This document shows, one piece after another, positions 29,657 to 36,749 of a DNA stretch of 64,000 nucleotides. Numbering within the stretch: the stretch's first letter is position 1; every line of letters starts with the position of its first letter. The position numbers and the translations under genes are program-made. Origin of the DNA: Dyadobacter soli (GTDB lineage: Bacteria > Bacteroidota > Bacteroidia > Cytophagales > Spirosomataceae); the NCBI RefSeq assembly GCF_900101885.1, contig NZ_FNAN01000002.1, forward strand, positions 372,001-436,000. The letters run 5' to 3'. Below the pieces are notes generated by a model. That model saw nothing but the letters and a program-made list of their open reading frames with translations, was not told the DNA's origin and did not search any database.

Positions 29657-31671
29657 ATCGCTTTACCGTTTATAAAATTGAGATATGATTCAGAAACTCT
29701 TGGTAGATCATCATCCAATTGTTTAAGCTTTTCTCTTCTGGTTTTTACCTCTATCGAACCATCTTTTTTGTGCACTACATATTGTGTTTCGGTATCGAAA
29801 AGAATCTCCGCACCATCATCATCACGCATATAGATCGGATTGCCTCTTCGGTCTTTGCCTAATTTCTCAGCAATAGCCATAAACACCTCATAATCTTCTG
29901 CACTATCCTGAGCTAACTGTCTTTCCACCTCTGTTTTTCTCTGTAAAAATAGCAATGAAGCCTGTACACCTACCTGCGGTAAAAAAGCCTCCACAGCTAA
30001 GTCAACAGAAGCGAGGATTTTGAATTTGTCCAATATCCATTCCCGAACAGGAAGTGTATTTGGGTTTCCTAATATTCCATCAGGTAATACAATGGCTACT
30101 TTACCTCCGGGCTTCAAAAAGTTATAACACGCTTCAATGAATAACACCTCCGGGGCATCACTGTACTTGGATAGGAAATACTGGCTGGCGATTTCCGGTT
30201 CTACCTTCACTTTCGCCCCAAACGGAGGGTTGGTAAAAATGATGTCGAATTTTTCACGGGCATCATTTCCATAGCGGATTTCAATGTCTTTCATCTCGAA
30301 AAGGCTCTTACTAATGGCTCCTTGAATCTTTTCAATTTCAGCAGGATGCTCCCAATTGGGGTAGGCAAGGGAATTAACATGAAAGATATTTGCGTGTCCA
30401 TCACCAGCCATTACCATGTTCATTCTGGCTGCTTTTTTCAGGTCAGGGTCAAAATCAAATCCGAAAATGTTACGCTCTGCGTAGTCTTTGACCCGCTCAT
30501 TTACTTCCCTAGAATTGAACTTTTCTGCCAGTAAGGGGCCATCTAAGTAAGGATATAGTTCAGCAGCTATCTGTTTTCTCACATGATCCAGCACCATCAC
30601 CAAAAAGCCTCCCGAGCCACATGCAGGATCGAGAACACGATCATTTTCGGACGGATTCATCATTTCTACCATTGCTTTGATGATGTTTCTTGGCGTAAAG
30701 AATTGACCTGCTTCCTGTTTTAAGGTATTGCTCACAATGGTTTCGTAAGCCATGCCCTTAACATCCACAGAAGCGTCCAAGAAGGAGTATTTGGAAAGCT
30801 CACCCGCAATAAAGGCAATTCCCTTATCAGTAAGGCCGATGGCTTCATTTCCGTCAAATACCTCTGAGAATATTTCATCACCTTTCAGTTCTTCAAAGAG
30901 ACCTTTAATACGTTTGGTTACTGCCCTTCTACCTTCTTCCGTATTTTGCTCTTTTACACCAACCCAAAACTTCCTGCGGTAGCTTTCCTCCGAAGGTATA
31001 AATCTGCGTTTCTCGTCATAAAGCTTGCAGAAGATAAGGTTAAGCAATTGCCAAAAGGCATCTTTCTTGCGGCCTTCATTACCATAAATATAATCGTGCG
31101 AACGCTTGAATACTTTGATTAAGGAGTCATTGGCGGGCTTTTTACTTGAAGAGCGGTCAGCTCTATCAAGATCATCTAGTGTTTCTCCTTCACCAGGGAA
31201 ATCTGAAAGATCGACGAACTCATAATCAAAACCCATTGCATCATCGTCCTTTTGCAAGTAATGATAGCTGGAGCCATTTGCCCAAAGGCCAAATTCACAA
31301 CTTTCAACTGCTCCCATAGCATTCTCTAATGTTGCTTTCACACCCTTCTTCTTATCGGTATCTTTCACTTGATCATCCTGAACAATGCAGATACGAACAA
31401 TGAAATCTTGCTTATGCGGTTTTCCTTTTTCAAATACCACCAACTCGACTTTCTGTCTTTTAGGTTTGTTTGTATCAGGATCCGTATACTGAATAGTAAA
31501 ATCGCGCTCCATGTCAGTAAGATCAAAACCATATTCCTCATTCAGCATCAGGATTACAGATTGAAGATTACTTTCCTGTGGTCTATTTTTTTTGATCCTA
31601 TCAGTTAGAACACATATTAGCTGGTCATCCTCCAATACTAGGTCGTCTTGTTCGGTTATTTCCTCAGACAT
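29653..31671 (-). CDS. DNA N6-adenine methyltransferase (HsdM-like) with N-terminal HSDR_N-like domain
   Basis: A 672-residue protein. The catalytic core shows GQFFTP (322-327), SAM motif I VLDPACGSGGF (346-356) and catalytic motif IV NPPF (481-484), typical of gamma-class adenine methyltransferases of type I systems. It is longer than usual (about 500 aa). The extra N-terminus, about 10-160, resembles the HSDR_N-type nuclease fold (KVELVVFEKGKPHKQDFIVRIC over about 74-95), but the usual ExK is missing (RICIVQ), so that domain is probably inactive. It abuts the regulator gene and overlaps hsdS by 4 bp. It presumably marks self DNA. Confidence 0.93.
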   Translation of the reverse strand: MSEEITEQDDLVLEDDQLICVLTDRIKKNRPQESNLQSVILMLNEEYGFDLTDMERDFTIQYTDPDTNKPKRQKVELVVFEKGKPHKQDFIVRICIVQDDQVKDTDKKKGVKATLENAMGAVESCEFGLWANGSSYHYLQKDDDAMGFDYEFVDLSDFPGEGETLDDLDRADRSSSKKPANDSLIKVFKRSHDYIYGNEGRKKDAFWQLLNLIFCKLYDEKRRFIPSEESYRRKFWVGVKEQNTEEGRRAVTKRIKGLFEELKGDEIFSEVFDGNEAIGLTDKGIAFIAGELSKYSFLDASVDVKGMAYETIVSNTLKQEAGQFFTPRNIIKAMVEMMNPSENDRVLDPACGSGGFLVMVLDHVRKQIAAELYPYLDGPLLAEKFNSREVNERVKDYAERNIFGFDFDPDLKKAARMNMVMAGDGHANIFHVNSLAYPNWEHPAEIEKIQGAISKSLFEMKDIEIRYGNDAREKFDIIFTNPPFGAKVKVEPEIASQYFLSKYSDAPEVLFIEACYNFLKPGGKVAIVLPDGILGNPNTLPVREWILDKFKILASVDLAVEAFLPQVGVQASLLFLQRKTEVERQLAQDSAEDYEVFMAIAEKLGKDRRGNPIYMRDDDGAEILFDTETQYVVHKKDGSIEVKTRREKLKQLDDDLPRVSESYLNFINGKAI

Positions 31672-32393
31672 TATTCAATTGTTTTTAGTAGTCCTATAAT
31701 TTCTCTTTTCTTATCTCGCCTTGTCGCATAACGCAAAAGCCTATTCTTGTTTACATTGTAATTGCTAAATGCCTGCGTAAACAACTTATGAATATCTAAA
31801 CCTATCGGCTTCAGAATATTCTCGTACTCAAGCAAGGTATTGACTAAAATCCCTTCAATACTCATACATAGATAGCTACCGAACTCCTCAAATGGGGTTT
31901 CAGAAGCCAGAGCAGTAAGAATTATAGCCTCTTCCTGAGCAATCAAATATCTTGCAGCTGTCTCTTTATCTGGATTCACAAAAACCTTTTTACTAAAGGA
32001 GAGCATCTCTGTAAATACTAAGTCCAAATCCTTTCTATTAAGTGCTACAAATACCCAGTATTTGGTAAGCTCGTCGCCATATATCTTACCAAGCTGAACA
32101 GTATCCCATACTACGATATCTTCAGCGTAAACTCCTTTAATTCTGTTATAAATTCTTTTTGATTTCAAACTCAGTTCAGTGGAGAACTCTGGCTTATAAT
32201 AAAAAGTATAAAGCCCCCTGCCAATTTGGTATATCGCCCCTGCTTTCTTCAGTTGATTTATTTTCCAAGAAATCGTACTACGTGAAGAGTCTGGGGAATA
32301 GCTATGTAGAACATGAGCTAGTTCGTCCGTGGTAAACTCTTGCTTACCAGCGAAATGGGTCATTAGCCTGTTTACTATATCTGGATTCTTCAT
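31671..32393 (-). CDS. Winged-helix regulator (AbiEi/DUF6577-like), first gene of the defence operon
   Basis: A 240-residue protein. The first about 70 residues form a winged helix (FTTDELAHVLHSY...SRSTISWKINQLKKAGAIYQIGRGLYTFY), as in AbiEi-type antitoxin/regulators. The rest resembles the DUF6577-like C-terminal part with no catalytic motif. The stop codon abuts the methyltransferase start. Its own promoter carries two palindromes (32419-32435 and 32432-32460), so autoregulation of the whole operon is likely (inference). Confidence 0.8.
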   Translation of the reverse strand: MKNPDIVNRLMTHFAGKQEFTTDELAHVLHSYSPDSSRSTISWKINQLKKAGAIYQIGRGLYTFYYKPEFSTELSLKSKRIYNRIKGVYAEDIVVWDTVQLGKIYGDELTKYWVFVALNRKDLDLVFTEMLSFSKKVFVNPDKETAARYLIAQEEAIILTALASETPFEEFGSYLCMSIEGILVNTLLEYENILKPIGLDIHKLFTQAFSNYNVNKNRLLRYATRRDKKREIIGLLKTIE

Positions 32394-32404
32394 ACTAGTA
32401 AATG

Positions 32405-32435
32405 CAAATATATTGTTTCAAAGTTCAAAACTTTG
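32405..32435 (-). promoter_or_regulatory. Operon promoter -7 box with overlapping operator palindrome
   Basis: On the minus strand TATATTTG (plus 32405-32412) is a perfect Bacteroidota -7 box, 12 bases before the regulator ATG. Immediately upstream is the inverted repeat CAAAGTT-caa-AACTTTG (32419-32435), placed between the expected -7 and -33 positions. A second inverted repeat TTTGGCA...TGCCAAA (32432-32438/32454-32460) lies just beyond. The layout suits repression by the first-gene winged-helix protein. Confidence 0.6.
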
Positions 32436-32522
32436 GCAATTATTGATATTTCATGCCAAAATGTTGCAATCTAAAACATCCTGTTTCAGAGTCCTCACTT
32501 TGTCTGTCGTAGCATTAAACGG

Positions 32523-32560
32523 ATCGGTGTCCTCGTGGCTTCTTGTCACGAGGCACCGAT
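32523..32560. repeat. Stem-loop 1
   Basis: ATCGGTG-tc-CTCGTG, a 9-base loop, then CACGAG-g-CACCGAT: 13 pairs with one small bulge. There is no T-run on either side, so it is not an ordinary terminator. Function unknown. Confidence 0.75.
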
Positions 32561-32813
32561 AGTGCACTTTTATGGGTGCCAAATGCGCTTGATGGAAATA
32601 TTTTCAAGAATGGTATTAACCCCGACTGAGCAGTAGCCACAGTGCGTTCAAGCCACAAGATCTGGTTGTTTTTACCACTAGATATGTAACTTTCAGCAGA
32701 AATTCTATTAGTATCACCAAGCACTGAGTACGTTTAGATAATCTATTTTTTCTTGTACCCTCCGATGTTTACTCCAATGAGCCTCCGGCGAATTGACTCC
32801 CGAAGGGCAAGCC

Positions 32814-32862
32814 GTTTTTCCATGGTCAAAGACGCGAAGCGGAATTTTGACCATGGAAAAAC
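32814..32862. repeat. Stem-loop 2, perfect 17-bp arms
   Basis: GTTTTTCCATGGTCAAA (32814-32830) and its exact reverse complement (32846-32862) enclose a 15-base loop. A further GCAAGC...GCTTGC pair just outside extends the stem with a small internal bulge. This is the longest hairpin in the spacer. It could be an RNA structure, a protein site or an insertion remnant. Confidence 0.8.
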
Positions 32863-33005
32863 ATAGCTTGCTACTGAGAAAAAACGCGGAAAATTTGAAA
32901 CAGGTAGCAAACGGTTGAATTTGGTTGAAAAAGTTAGAATTTGGTCGAGTTGGATATAATTGACTTGAATTTTCAGGGGCACATTCATCAATATAGCGCA
33001 CTAGG

Positions 33006-33038
33006 ATCGAACTACCGACTTTAACTCGGTAGTTCGAT
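33006..33038. repeat. Stem-loop 3, perfect 13-bp arms (ACTACCGA motif)
   Basis: ATCGAACTACCGA (33006-33018), 7-base spacer, TCGGTAGTTCGAT (33026-33038). It lies 32 bases past the 3' end of the DUF4143 gene and has no T-run. The core AACTACCGA/TCGGTAGTT recurs inside the RhuM-Fic gene at 14408-14432. Confidence 0.8.
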
Positions 33039-33070
33039 ATCAATGCTACACAGAAAGAGAACAGGAAAAA

Positions 33071-34267
33071 TCAGTACAGCATCCCAAACATCCAAAGCGG
33101 AATCTTATCACTGTACCCCACTTCAAGCCCATCAGCAGCTACATAAGCATTCTCAATACCCGCGAGCTGTTGCCTGGTTTTGTTCGCCCCTCCCACTTCA
33201 ACTGTTACCTTTCTATCCAATTTGAAGTCTCCCTTCTCCGTGTATTCAACTTTATGCAGCGGCTGAACCTGGCTTAGGAAAAAGCTTTCACGCAATGTTC
33301 CTATATCCGGACGACTCTGGTGCAATGCGAACTGAAGATTCGGATGACTTAGATATACCTTCTCAGGTTTCTGCAATCTGGTAATGCCAAAGCTGTCCCT
33401 ATGTAACAACATCAGTACGCCTAGCTCTTCCAGATAATGCATATACTCTACTACAAGTGCCCGACTCGTATTCAGCGTTTCACTAAGTTTGCTGATGTTT
33501 GGTTTCATGGGAACGCTTTCGGCTAGCACGACAAGTAGTTGTTTCAGCTTGTCAACAGAAGCATAACTTATCCCGTAAACCGCCGGTAAATCCAGTTCTA
33601 AACTGAGCTGAATTGTTTCGGTTAGCTTCTGTGGGTAAACATCTTTATTCTCCAAAAAGTAGGGATAGTATCCGTGTTGCAGATAGTCGTTCCAGTGAGC
33701 CAGCGGTTTGATTGTCTGCGTGAGATCCAGCGCTATTTGCGTGTGATTGTTCAAAAGATCTGGCAGAGTTACCGCAGACCACGACGCAATCTGTTGGATT
33801 TGAAGAAATTCACGGAACGAGAGTCCATGCAAATGATACATGACAGCACGGCGACTCAAATCACCTTTGCTGCGTTCCAGATGCATAATGGATGATCCTG
33901 TAAATACAATCCGTAAATCAGGGAAGTCATCGTAAAGGTTTTTGATTTCCTGCGACCAATTGGTATATCGGTGAACTTCATCCAGTACCAGTAACCGCCC
34001 GCCAGTTCGGACAAACGCTTCGCTTAGATCGTAAAGTCGATGCGCACTGAAATAAAGATCGTCCAGGCTGACGTATAATGATTGGCCGGTTGGTAGCGCT
34101 GTTTGCTTTAAATATTGCAGTACTAGGGTTGTCTTTCCAGCACCACGAGCGCCCTTAATGCCGATCAATCGATTTCGTTCCCAGTCGATCTGATGGATGA
34201 AGTCACGGACGAATTTAGTTGATGTGCGTTGTAGCTTAGGCAAGAATTTTGTAAAAAGCGTTTCCAT
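33071..34267 (-). CDS. AAA_14/DUF4143-family ATPase
   Basis: A 398-residue protein. It has Walker A GARGAGKT at 39-46, Walker B LLVLDEVHRY with Asp96-Glu97, a sensor-like FTGSSIMHLE, then a winged-helix-like middle part (MKPNISKLSETLNTSRALVVEYMHYLEELGVL). The C-terminus has DRKVTVEVGGANKTRQQL, the D...E...K trace of a restriction-endonuclease-like fold seen in DUF4143 proteins. The family is widespread and of unclear function. The gene stands alone with its own promoter inside a large palindrome. Confidence 0.88.
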   Translation of the reverse strand: METLFTKFLPKLQRTSTKFVRDFIHQIDWERNRLIGIKGARGAGKTTLVLQYLKQTALPTGQSLYVSLDDLYFSAHRLYDLSEAFVRTGGRLLVLDEVHRYTNWSQEIKNLYDDFPDLRIVFTGSSIMHLERSKGDLSRRAVMYHLHGLSFREFLQIQQIASWSAVTLPDLLNNHTQIALDLTQTIKPLAHWNDYLQHGYYPYFLENKDVYPQKLTETIQLSLELDLPAVYGISYASVDKLKQLLVVLAESVPMKPNISKLSETLNTSRALVVEYMHYLEELGVLMLLHRDSFGITRLQKPEKVYLSHPNLQFALHQSRPDIGTLRESFFLSQVQPLHKVEYTEKGDFKLDRKVTVEVGGANKTRQQLAGIENAYVAADGLEVGYSDKIPLWMFGMLY

Positions 34268-34322
34268 AGTGTTATTTGTGAATTACAAAATTACCACAAT
34301 TCTGTAATTCACAAATAACACT
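34268..34322 (-). promoter_or_regulatory. Promoter of the DUF4143 gene covered by a perfect 20-bp inverted repeat
   Basis: AGTGTTATTTGTGAATTACA at 34268-34287 is exactly complementary to 34303-34322, with a 15-base spacer. The left arm touches the start codon. On the minus strand a -33 box TTTG and a -7 box TAATTTTG (plus 34286-34293), 18 bases apart, fall within the palindrome. A dimeric repressor, or the protein itself, binding there would block transcription (inference). Confidence 0.7.
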
Positions 34323-34379
34323 TTAATAGACGAACAAAGTGGGATAGAAAGACTTATTTCAACTACCCTGTCATTTCAG

Positions 34380-34937
34380 TTAGTCAATGTCTAGGCCGTG
34401 ACTTGCACAAAACTCTTCCAGTTCAGCCACAATTTCGGAAAGATACACATGCCAAAGAGAGACATCCTTCGAAGTTATCGTGGCTGCTTGATGAGAGGAA
34501 ATTGTGTGTATCAACTTGGATAGAGAGCGTGTTACCTTTGGAACAACCGCTTCACTTACAACCACCTCATTAATATTATAACGGGCATGACGGACTAATT
34601 TCTTCAAGTTGGCGGACATATCGATAAAATCCTGGCTGAGCAAAGCATTGTATTCAAGCCGCTTTGCTATCATTGTCAATACCCCGCTAAACTTTAACAG
34701 ATTGGTCATTTCGGATCTTACTGCCGGATCGACCGCCATCAATAAGCGCACTGTCTTCGTGGCAAGCAACTTCTCTCGCAAAAACACGCCAAAAACATCT
34801 ACATAATCCTGGCATTCGCTTCGTAACCGCTTTATTTCTGAAGGAGTAAGCATAACCGTCACATTCACGCGCTTTTCATACTCAGGCAACCGTGGACGTC
34901 CTCCTTTTTTTCTAAACTTCTTTTTTTCCATATCCAT
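34380..34937 (-). CDS. MobC-like small DNA-binding protein
   Basis: About 185 residues. The basic N-terminus KKFRKKGGRPRLPEYEKRVNVTVMLTPSEIKRLRSE has the look of a ribbon-helix-helix DNA-binding protein, as in MobC/Mbp relaxosome accessory proteins. The helical rest includes LKFSGVLTMIAKRLEYNALLSQ. No relaxase gene is present, so a mobilisation role would need a helper. Starts at GTG 34940, ATG 34937 or ATG 34931 are possible. It is the last gene of a four-gene operon with the ParA-like gene. Confidence 0.55.
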   Translation of the reverse strand: MDMEKKKFRKKGGRPRLPEYEKRVNVTVMLTPSEIKRLRSECQDYVDVFGVFLREKLLATKTVRLLMAVDPAVRSEMTNLLKFSGVLTMIAKRLEYNALLSQDFIDMSANLKKLVRHARYNINEVVVSEAVVPKVTRSLSKLIHTISSHQAATITSKDVSLWHVYLSEIVAELEEFCASHGLDID

Positions 34938-34939
34938 CA

Positions 34940-35461
34940 CTATCTGCCCAGGGGTACAAGTATGCGTTTCTTTTTACCTTCAAATACATATTCCTTACCG
35001 ATCAGGATGTCGCCGGCTTTCTTGTTCGCTAATGACAGAGTTAGGTAATACTGCCCCTCACGTTGCACAATCTCGCCCTCCTGCATTAGGATTCGGTACA
35101 CTCTCACATTCTCGTAAGATTGAGCAATATCCTTGATCGATTGATACTCCTGAGTACTTGTCTTATACCAGAAAAATAACACTGCAACCAGGCTACACAT
35201 TCCGGCAAGCGGAGCAGACAAACCCAGGCCCAGCTTAAAAGCCTCTTGCGACGAGTTGAAACTGACCTGATAAGTTTTGCCTTTCACGCTGCGTGCTGCC
35301 TCCTCAATTTTATCGGCAGACTTCTTCACTGATTGGTTGAGACCCATAAAGCGCTCACTGATCTCAGTCATGACCATGGCGGACCAATCATCCATTTCAA
35401 TTCCGTACTTCGCCGAAAACTGTCCCTTGATTTTCGTTACGAATTCTTTGGTGCTACTCAT
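34940..35461 (-). CDS. Small protein with one membrane segment, unknown function
   Basis: 173 residues. The N-terminal part is helical and possibly coiled coil (MGLNQSVKKSADKIEEAARS). It is followed by one hydrophobic segment at about 76-98 (LGLGLSAPLAGMCSLVAVLFFW) and a C-terminal domain of about 60 residues. No family recognised. It overlaps the ParA-like gene by 8 bp and adjoins the MobC-like gene, so it is part of the same operon and may anchor a transfer or partition complex. Confidence 0.75.
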   Translation of the reverse strand: MSSTKEFVTKIKGQFSAKYGIEMDDWSAMVMTEISERFMGLNQSVKKSADKIEEAARSVKGKTYQVSFNSSQEAFKLGLGLSAPLAGMCSLVAVLFFWYKTSTQEYQSIKDIAQSYENVRVYRILMQEGEIVQREGQYYLTLSLANKKAGDILIGKEYVFEGKKKRILVPLGR

Positions 35462-36152
35462 TGCCGAAGTGTTCGTTAAGTTCCTTTTTCAGTCTGATGC
35501 GCGCACCAGGTGTATAGTCCGAAAGGGCAAAGCCTTTCCGGATGCCGTCCAAGACCTGGCCGCCCAGCAAAGTGGAAGGCTCGAAATCGCCGAACCGGCG
35601 GTATCGCAATCCCATCCGTTTGCAGTTCCCGGCCAGCTCCTTGGAAAGTGCAGGGAATTGATTGAAGCTGGTAATGTTTTCCCAAACAATTGTCTCGAAC
35701 TTACTATCGACGACAGATACAAGCTTTTGGAGGTAATCCACCGATGCTTTGTACGCTCCCCCACCGCCAATGATGATGTTGAACGCCACAGTAAAGCCCA
35801 ATTCGTCGCAGAACTCCTTAAATGGAATGTCGCGTTGGATAAGTGCCGGAATTTGTTCGGATTCAGGTGCTCCGAAATCCATGTAAATCCGCTCAAAGTT
35901 ACTTTCCGAAAGGCTTTCCATATAACCCAGGAACTTATCACGCACGAGAACATCACGGGCATCTAAAAGTGAAATGGTCTCCAGTCTTTCCGGGCCCAGA
36001 AATTTTAGCTGCCTTGTTGAAGTCTGCGTCGAGCTATCCACATCTACGAAAAGTGAATGCTCTTCCGGAACTGATAATGCACGGCAATAGGTATGAAGAC
36101 TCTTCCCTACCCCGCCCTTCGATTGCAGGGTAAATTCAATAATGCGACTCAT
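35454..36152 (-). CDS. ParA/MinD-like ATPase
   Basis: A 232-residue protein. The deviant Walker A KGGVGKS is seen at residues about 12-18 (FTLQSKGGVGKSLHTYC), and FVDVDSSTQTSTRQL gives the second ParA motif. It is probably for partition or DNA transfer of the element. No ParB is adjacent; the short upstream gene (118 aa) overlapping by 4 bp could be the partner. This suggests the element has an extrachromosomal phase, in line with the iteron cluster upstream. Confidence 0.85.
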   Translation of the reverse strand: MSRIIEFTLQSKGGVGKSLHTYCRALSVPEEHSLFVDVDSSTQTSTRQLKFLGPERLETISLLDARDVLVRDKFLGYMESLSESNFERIYMDFGAPESEQIPALIQRDIPFKEFCDELGFTVAFNIIIGGGGAYKASVDYLQKLVSVVDSKFETIVWENITSFNQFPALSKELAGNCKRMGLRYRRFGDFEPSTLLGGQVLDGIRKGFALSDYTPGARIRLKKELNEHFGNE

Positions 36153-36505
36153 GTTTTAGAAAATTTAGATTTGACAATTTGATTTTGAATAGCGTCCAAA
36201 TCATCCGGATCTGACCATTGGATGGGCGAATTGGAAGCAACTGATTTTTCGCTCGGCTCTCTAGGAGATGCCCGCGCAGGTGGGAGCCGTTTGGCGACTT
36301 TGACTTTATCCTTGAAATAGAACCGACAGTATTTGATGTCTTCCGCCGACACCAGCTCTGGGCTATGCAAGTCATCGTTCACCAGCTTCGCGATGAAGAC
36401 CGATGATAATCCCTGGTCAAAATACTCTTGATAAAGGCTGTATAAAATCCGCCTTCGTTTACGATCCTTTTTTTCGAAAAGGCTGATTAAAATTTCGCGA
36501 TTCAT
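36149..36505 (-). CDS. Small hypothetical protein upstream of the ParA-like gene
   Basis: 118 residues with a basic helical N-terminus (MNREILISLFEKKDRKRRRILYS) and a Pro/Ser-rich middle (about 75-92). It overlaps the ParA-like gene by 4 bp and is the first gene after the iteron region, so it may bind DNA there. No family recognised. Confidence 0.7.
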   Translation of the reverse strand: MNREILISLFEKKDRKRRRILYSLYQEYFDQGLSSVFIAKLVNDDLHSPELVSAEDIKYCRFYFKDKVKVAKRLPPARASPREPSEKSVASNSPIQWSDPDDLDAIQNQIVKSKFSKT

Positions 36506-36550
36506 GACAAAAGTGTAAATAATTGAAAAACGGTGCTACTACACCTACTA

Positions 36551-36749
36551 CTTACTACAAATCGAGACAACAATTTGACTATGAGATCATTAAACTTATA
36601 ATGTCGAATTATGCATCTTACTACATTTTAGGTACCACCTTACTACGGACAGATTTGTAGTAAGATGTAGTAAGATCATTCAAGACTATCTTACTACACT
36701 TAAATAGCTGATAAAAAGAGCATTAACCCTATTTGTAGTAAGTAGTAAG
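36551..36749. repeat. Iteron cluster, probable replication origin of the element
   Basis: Eight exact copies of CTTACTAC or its complement GTAGTAAG within 199 bases. Forward: 36551, 36617, 36639, 36690. Reverse: 36657, 36667, 36735, 36742. Two reverse copies are spaced 10 bp, and GTAGTAAGATCATT occurs twice (36667, 36742). The last two copies are inside the 3' end of the VapE-like gene (codons for TTYYK). An AT-rich tract separates the first two forward copies. Iterons beside a replication ATPase are the usual form of an origin. Confidence 0.8.

Larger units (their letters stand above)
32436..33070. other. Gene-free region with three strong stem-loops
   Basis: About 635 bases between the defence-operon promoter and the DUF4143 gene; no credible coding frame. 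It holds three separate near-perfect inverted repeats: 32523-32560, 32814-32862 and 33006-33038, listed individually. Nothing resembling a transposase or tRNA is present. It may be a non-coding RNA locus or the scar of past cargo exchange. Confidence 0.6.

Noticed and set aside
16423..32393. Complete type I restriction-modification system
   Set aside because: HsdM and HsdS are present, but there is no HsdR gene in the operon or nearby.
16423..32393. BREX type 2 (Pgl) system
   Set aside because: A PglW-like protein is present, but I see no PglZ, PglY or BrxD-like gene.
32515..32724. Short ORFs in the stem-loop spacer
   Set aside because: Sequence is low in protein character and overlaps inverted repeats.
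32523..33038. Integron attC sites
   Set aside because: Stem-loops lack the conserved R' and R'' ends and there is no integron integrase.
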